Positions 8,302 to 11,367 of a DNA stretch of 11,367 bases are shown one piece after another. The notes under the pieces were generated by a model, which saw only the letters and a list, made by a program, of their open reading frames with translations, was not told the origin of the DNA and searched no databases. Position numbers and translations under genes: made by a program. The stretch lies in assembly GCA_003024985.2 (NCBI GenBank), contig PXIH01S0031303.1; one strand, given 5' to 3'. Each line of letters begins with the position of its first letter. The stretch's first letter is position 1. The stretch is from Euperipatoides rowelli (taxonomy: Eukaryota; Onychophora; Udeonychophora; Euonychophora; Peripatopsidae).

Positions 8302-8665
8302 TTTCAAAAATAATGTTTGGTCCAAAATACTTGCGGTCTAGAACGCTGTATTTCCATTACTGACGAAGACGACATACAGTAGTTACCACCCCTTGCGCCA
8401 TATTGGTTTGTGTTGTAGTCATGTGATCAATGATCTCTTCCTTCATTGAGAAACTTTTCACCATTCACTTCATAAAATAATAACCCAAAATATAAACATG
8501 AAATTAAATATTTTTAGTTACAAGATGACAATGTATGAACAAAATAAAAAATCTCGAGATATCGAGGGCAATAAGAGAAATACCCGTCCTTCCTTAAACT
8601 CGAACACGTTGTAGTTGTTTCCATGTTGTAGTTTATACGCACAAGGTCATTAAATTTTTTTTGAA
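8302..8665. promoter_or_regulatory. Shared bidirectional promoter and 5' UTRs of SNX17 and AK2
   Basis: Only 364 bases separate the two divergent start codons, so both 5' UTRs and promoter elements must fit here unless there are further non-coding exons. There is no convincing TATA box placed for either gene. At 8395-8406 the plus strand reads GCGCCATATTGG; on the minus strand this is CCAATATGGCGC, a CCAAT box fused to a YY1-like ATGGCGC core. CATGTG at 8420-8425 is an E-box. Such TATA-less, CCAAT/YY1-type regions are usual for constitutively expressed divergent housekeeping pairs. The exact transcription starts cannot be seen. Confidence 0.6.
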
Positions 8666-8773
8666 ATGGCTCCTCTAGCTGCTACTAAGCCTAATTATGC
8701 TTATGATTATACATCTCCTCGTGGAATCAATGCAATACTTCTTGGTCCTCCCGGTTCAGGCAAAGGTACCCAG
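8666..8773 (+). CDS. AK2: Adenylate kinase 2, first coding exon (partial gene)
   Basis: The ATG at 8666 (G at -3 and G at +4, a good start context) opens 36 codons ending ...GKGTQ, then CAG|GTAGGA, a good splice donor at 8774, phase 0. Residues 1-19 (MAPLAATKPNYAYDYTSPR) are the variable N-terminal extension typical of AK2. Residues 20-36, GINAILLGPPGSGKGTQ, are the first beta strand and the complete P-loop (GPPGSGKGT) that grips the phosphates. AK2 catalyses ATP + AMP = 2 ADP in the mitochondrial intermembrane space, and in insects also in the cytosol. INAILLGPPGSGKGTQ is the insect-type sequence. The next exon should start with APxLKE; I did not find it before the right edge, so intron 1 exceeds 2.59 kb. 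AK1 and AK3 have different extensions, so AK2 is favoured. The gene appears intact as far as it goes. Confidence 0.93.
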
Positions 8774-9220
8774 GTAGGACGATAGTTTCTGACACATTTT
8801 TAGGCTTTAAAATTCAATCTTATGCCGACAAAATAACGTTATTGATTGTTTGTTTTCTTAAGTTGACAAAAATGAACTCTTTTCACGAGTGACTAGCGGC
8901 TATCAAGGATATTTAACACTGTCTTGACTTATTATTTATCTTTTATGATTTTACAAATTAATGAAAAATAATCATTTTTTAGTAAGTAAATGCGGTAACC
9001 TTAGTAGTTTTCATAGAATGGCATCGATACGTAAATCTAAATACCGGTACCCTGATCAATTTTTTATTTAAGCAAAAAATATGAGTGGAAACTCCTTTTG
9101 TGATGTCAACCCATTATACATTAGGGTTAGAATCCGTTAAACGACCCTGTGTTACCACATGTTACACTAACGTGGGATTCACACAAGTTTAAAAAGTAAA
9201 GGTTAGGAATTAAAAGTCAC
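8774..9220 (+). other. AK2 intron 1, proximal part
   Basis: The intron begins GTAGGA at 8774. The sequence is AT-rich and non-coding. From about 9120 it carries TTAGGGTTAG and, read on the minus strand, TCCTAACCTTT...CTTGTGTGAATCCCA (9205-9170), which resembles part of the interior of the hAT-type element at 5371-5420. It may be an old relative of that repeat. Confidence 0.5.
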
Positions 9221-9470
9221 TAGTGTCTGGATCTCAGACCTACCATTGTCATGCAGCCTATTAGATCTACTAATCTTAATCGTACACAGACGGTGCAGAC
9301 CCTAACAATGTAATAGCAAATTAAGGGATCTTTAATCTTAACCGCACACTGACCCTAACTCCAACTTAAATATTAAAGCATAAATAAATAAACTAACAGT
9401 CAATCAAGCCGACCTGTGATTTGCTGTTTTTTAGCTGCAGGACATTGGTAGTTCTGAGATCCAGACACTA
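9221..9470. mobile_element. MITE with 34-bp terminal inverted repeats and TA flanks
   Basis: Bases 9221-9256 and the reverse complement of 9435-9470 agree at 33 of 36 positions; both begin TAGTGTCTGGATCTCAGA. If the outer TA on each side is counted as a target duplication, the element is 9223-9468 (246 bp) with GTGTCTGG... termini. TA duplication is typical of Tc1/mariner-type transposases, so this is probably a non-autonomous passenger of that superfamily. The interior has no reading frame and includes CCCTAACTCCAACT at 9353-9366, also present inside the hAT-type element. It sits in AK2 intron 1. Confidence 0.82.
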
Positions 9471-9805
9471 TAAAATATTCAAGCTATGGTAGTTGAAGTT
9501 AGGGTTCAGGGTATGGTACAAATTAGGAATGTATTGGTGGACATATAATGAATCCTGACAACCGGAAGTGACATCATTTGGGTGTGAGGAGCGTGTCACC
9601 TGAGATGACATCAAAGATCTTTCCTGTATCAATTCGCTTACATATGGAAGTCTATTCCAGTGCATATCAGAAGCTCCACATCTATTGTCTCATTTAGAAA
9701 TTTGTCTTTTGAACATCTAAGGCTTAAATCAAATACCTAATTAAACGCTATTTTCGTGGNGATATTATTTATGTATTTAAAAAAGTAGTTTTGCAGAATA
9801 ATAAT
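9471..9805. other. AK2 intron sequence between MITE and LINE relic
   Basis: This stretch contains, inverted, a near copy (16 of 17 bases) of the CCCTAACTCCAACT-type word at 9491-9507, and otherwise nothing I can name. Position 9760 is an ambiguous base (N). A minus-strand 65-codon frame at 9468-9665 overlaps the end of the MITE and shows no protein-like signature. Confidence 0.4.
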
Positions 9806-10099
9806 GACAATTTGTTTGTTCGCTCTTGTTTTTCTGCCACTCGTGGTCACCGCTGGCGCTTGGAGAGAGAAATCACAAGGAGAGAAATTTGATTTTATTT
9901 CATTAAAAATCGTGTGGTTCCATATTGAAACTCTTTACCGTCGTTTTTGGTTAATTTGAACACGTTAAATGAATTCAAGAATTGTCTTGATCGTTATTTG
10001 ATTACTGATCCATTTTTCTCTCTCATTGATTTAGATTTGTTTTATTCTTTAATCTGGTTTTTGTATCTCTATAGTGAAATTGGATGTAAAAGCTTTTAG
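9806..10099 (+). pseudogene. C-terminal fragment of a LINE ORF2, two stop codons
   Basis: One plus-strand frame runs for 98 codons to a TAG at 10097-10099, broken only by TGA at 9890-9892 and at 9923-9925. It reads VRSCFSATRGHRWRL early on, then FYFIKNRVVPY-stop-NSLP, VNLNTLNEFKNCLDRYLI, and a hydrophobic end that includes FYSLIWFLYLYSEIG. The pattern TRGH...FF..RVV..WNSLP......(N/L)..FK..LD.YL is the conserved C-terminal tail found after the reverse transcriptase domain in CR1/Jockey-like LINEs; the second TGA stands exactly where the conserved tryptophan of WNSLP is expected, one base from TGG. It is therefore a 5'-truncated copy, younger than the LINE at 1420-3119. The 3' end of the element is not clear; it may reach the T9 run near 10169. 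Confidence 0.75.
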
Positions 10100-10810
10100 C
10101 TTAACGTCCGTCCTTCTGTAACTTAACTTAATTTACATTGTATAAAGTGCTAGTGGTCCATTTATGTATTTTTTTTTCTTATTTTATTCATATAAACATT
10201 GAGTACATATTCCACGACCATAATGAAGAAATTGAAAAGCATTTTTGAATGAATATCCTGATTTTACTGAAAATCCTAATATTCTTGTGTAGAACTGACA
10301 TCAACTTGACCAGTCATATGACTTTTTGATCTGGTGTGGTCTCTTTAAGGTCAATTATGGGTCTAAAACTTTTAAATCTTGAATCACGAAATTGGTAGAG
10401 TACTGCAAATTGCCAAGTAGGCCTACTAAAGTTTTCTAACCGTTCCTGAAGGCGCAGGAAGAAATGTAGATAAAAATGTTTGTTTTTGGCATCCTGAAAT
10501 GTTCAATTGTTTTGTGAAATCCTGAGTTGATATGATCATTATTTATGCAGCGTTGTGTGAAAAGAATTCATACGATATTGAAAAACTTAGACATAGGTAG
10601 AGTGTATTTGGATTTGAGCAGTATGAATATGGTATTGCCAAGTCCGTCTGAAAATTGCCGAAGCGGCAAATTCTGAAATCATTTTTGGCAGTATTTGAAA
10701 ATGAAATTTATCCGAGCGGTAGATACAAGCATATGGCTCTGCATAGGAATAGGCTCTTGAAATTGTTGACTACTTTTGCTTAAACCTTTTAATTTCTTTT
10801 TACCCTTTCC
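10100..10810. other. AK2 intron sequence, no gene recognised
   Basis: The first part may be the 3' untranslated tail of the LINE relic that ends at 10099. A short GC hairpin TTGCCG-AAG-CGGCAA lies at 10655-10669. No exon resembling AK2 (APxLKE..., the CHLATGD block) was found. The rest shows no coding or structural signal I can support. Confidence 0.4.
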
Positions 10811-11317
10811 ACTCCAAAGTCGATTCTCAGTCAACAAATTTAAATTATCAGTTCAACTCAAAGTCGATTGACTTTTTCTCTCTCAAATTCAATAATAATT
10901 ATAATTATCAAAAATGTTTCAAAAGCTGTTTTTTTTTTTAATTTCAAAGACTCAAAATATATTTGTTTTGAATTATCCCAAGAGATTTTAAAAAATAAAA
11001 GAACACAAATTATAAAAAATAAATCATGTCTTTTAAAATCTTTCTTTTTTTTTTTTTTTTAAATTTCTATAGAATTTTTTTTTTTAAATTAAAACTCGTC
11101 AAATTTGTTTGTATTTTTTTTTTTAACTTAAGATTAATTATCTATCATTCAGGTCAGGATTCAAAAGGTCAATTATATCAAAGGAAGAGATAAGAACAAA
11201 TTACTGAAATCAGTAAGTCTGAAATAACAAAAATGTTATATTTGCTCCATTCCGAAGTCGCCATTCATCTTTTGTTTCAGAATTGACTTTTTGTTTCTCA
11301 AATTCAATAGATATTAT
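10811..11317. repeat. Degenerate local repeat family
   Basis: CAAAGTCGATT occurs at 10815-10825 and again at 10859-10869, 44 bases apart, and a related CGAAGTCGCCATT starts at 11253. The second unit runs into a longer sequence at 10866-10901 (ATTGACTTTTT then CTCAAATTCAATA) that is repeated with a few changes at 11282-11317, 416 bases downstream. Between them lie low-complexity A/T tracts. This looks like an eroded tandem or segmental duplication inside the AK2 intron. Confidence 0.5.
11045..11060. repeat. Poly-T run (16 T)
   Basis: A homopolymer of sixteen T within a low-complexity A/T region; two shorter T runs follow at about 11078 and 11117. It could be an inverted poly-A tail of a lost retroelement or simple slippage; no coding relic is visible next to it on the minus strand. 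Confidence 0.4.
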
Positions 11318-11367
11318 ATATATATACAGGCTTTCAGATAATTATTTGATGATGACTTCCATTGACT

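Noticed and set aside
9468-9665. 65-codon minus-strand frame beginning MHWNRLPYV
   Set aside because: Overlaps the MITE end and ends in MITE-flanking sequence; no recognisable motif and no codon signal.
10868-11062. 64-codon plus-strand frame
   Set aside because: Mostly poly-I, poly-K and poly-F encoded by A/T homopolymers.
11150-11170. Possible AK2 exon 2 after TTCAG-like acceptors near 11154 and 11280
   Set aside because: The sequences that follow do not encode APxLKE or any adenylate kinase block, and they run into stops.
1-11367. CRISPR array, tRNA, rRNA or prokaryotic operon
   Set aside because: No regularly spaced direct repeats, no cloverleaf or rRNA signature, no tightly packed reading frames; splice donors and LINE/MITE relics indicate a eukaryotic intronic region.

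Overview
The window looks like nuclear DNA from a metazoan, most likely an arthropod. It is AT-rich, has almost no long open reading frames, carries decayed retrotransposons and MITE-like elements, and contains two first coding exons with consensus GT splice donors. The adenylate kinase 2 N-terminus (INAILLGPPGSGKGTQ) is closest to the insect form I know. The frequent TAGCCTA/TAGGCCTA words would fit a hemipteran such as a planthopper, but that is a weak inference. One N at 9760 points to a draft assembly.

The only host genes I can support are two divergent first exons near 8.2-8.8 kb. On the minus strand, 8242-8301 encodes the first 20 residues of a sorting nexin 17 (SNX17) homologue. On the plus strand, 8666-8773 encodes the first 36 residues of adenylate kinase 2 (AK2), including the complete P-loop. 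The 364 bases between the two ATGs must hold both 5' UTRs and a shared TATA-less promoter; a joined YY1-like/CCAAT motif and an E-box are visible. I find no second exon of either gene. The left ~8.2 kb is therefore probably SNX17 intron 1 (read right to left) and the right ~2.6 kb AK2 intron 1.

The left part is a repeat graveyard. It holds: a possible minus-strand coding relic (492-665); two large near-perfect palindromes (840-1073 and 1213-1527); a badly decayed plus-strand LINE (about 1420-3119) with endonuclease-end, linker, reverse transcriptase and C-terminal pieces; a minus-strand broken coding region of unknown identity that ends in a poly-A tract (4138-3349, tail 3330-3314); a 460-bp hAT-type non-autonomous transposon with 8-bp target duplications (5150-5609); and a GC-richer repeat-like block (about 6220-6560).

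The AK2 intron holds a 246-bp MITE with 34-bp terminal repeats flanked by TA (within 9221-9470), a LINE C-terminal relic interrupted by only two stop codons (9806-10099), and a degenerate local repeat family near the right edge.

No tRNA, rRNA, CRISPR array or prokaryotic operon is visible. The items that most deserve a second look are the paired long hairpins inside a probable intron, the unidentified poly-A-tailed pseudogene, and the SNX17-AK2 head-to-head arrangement.
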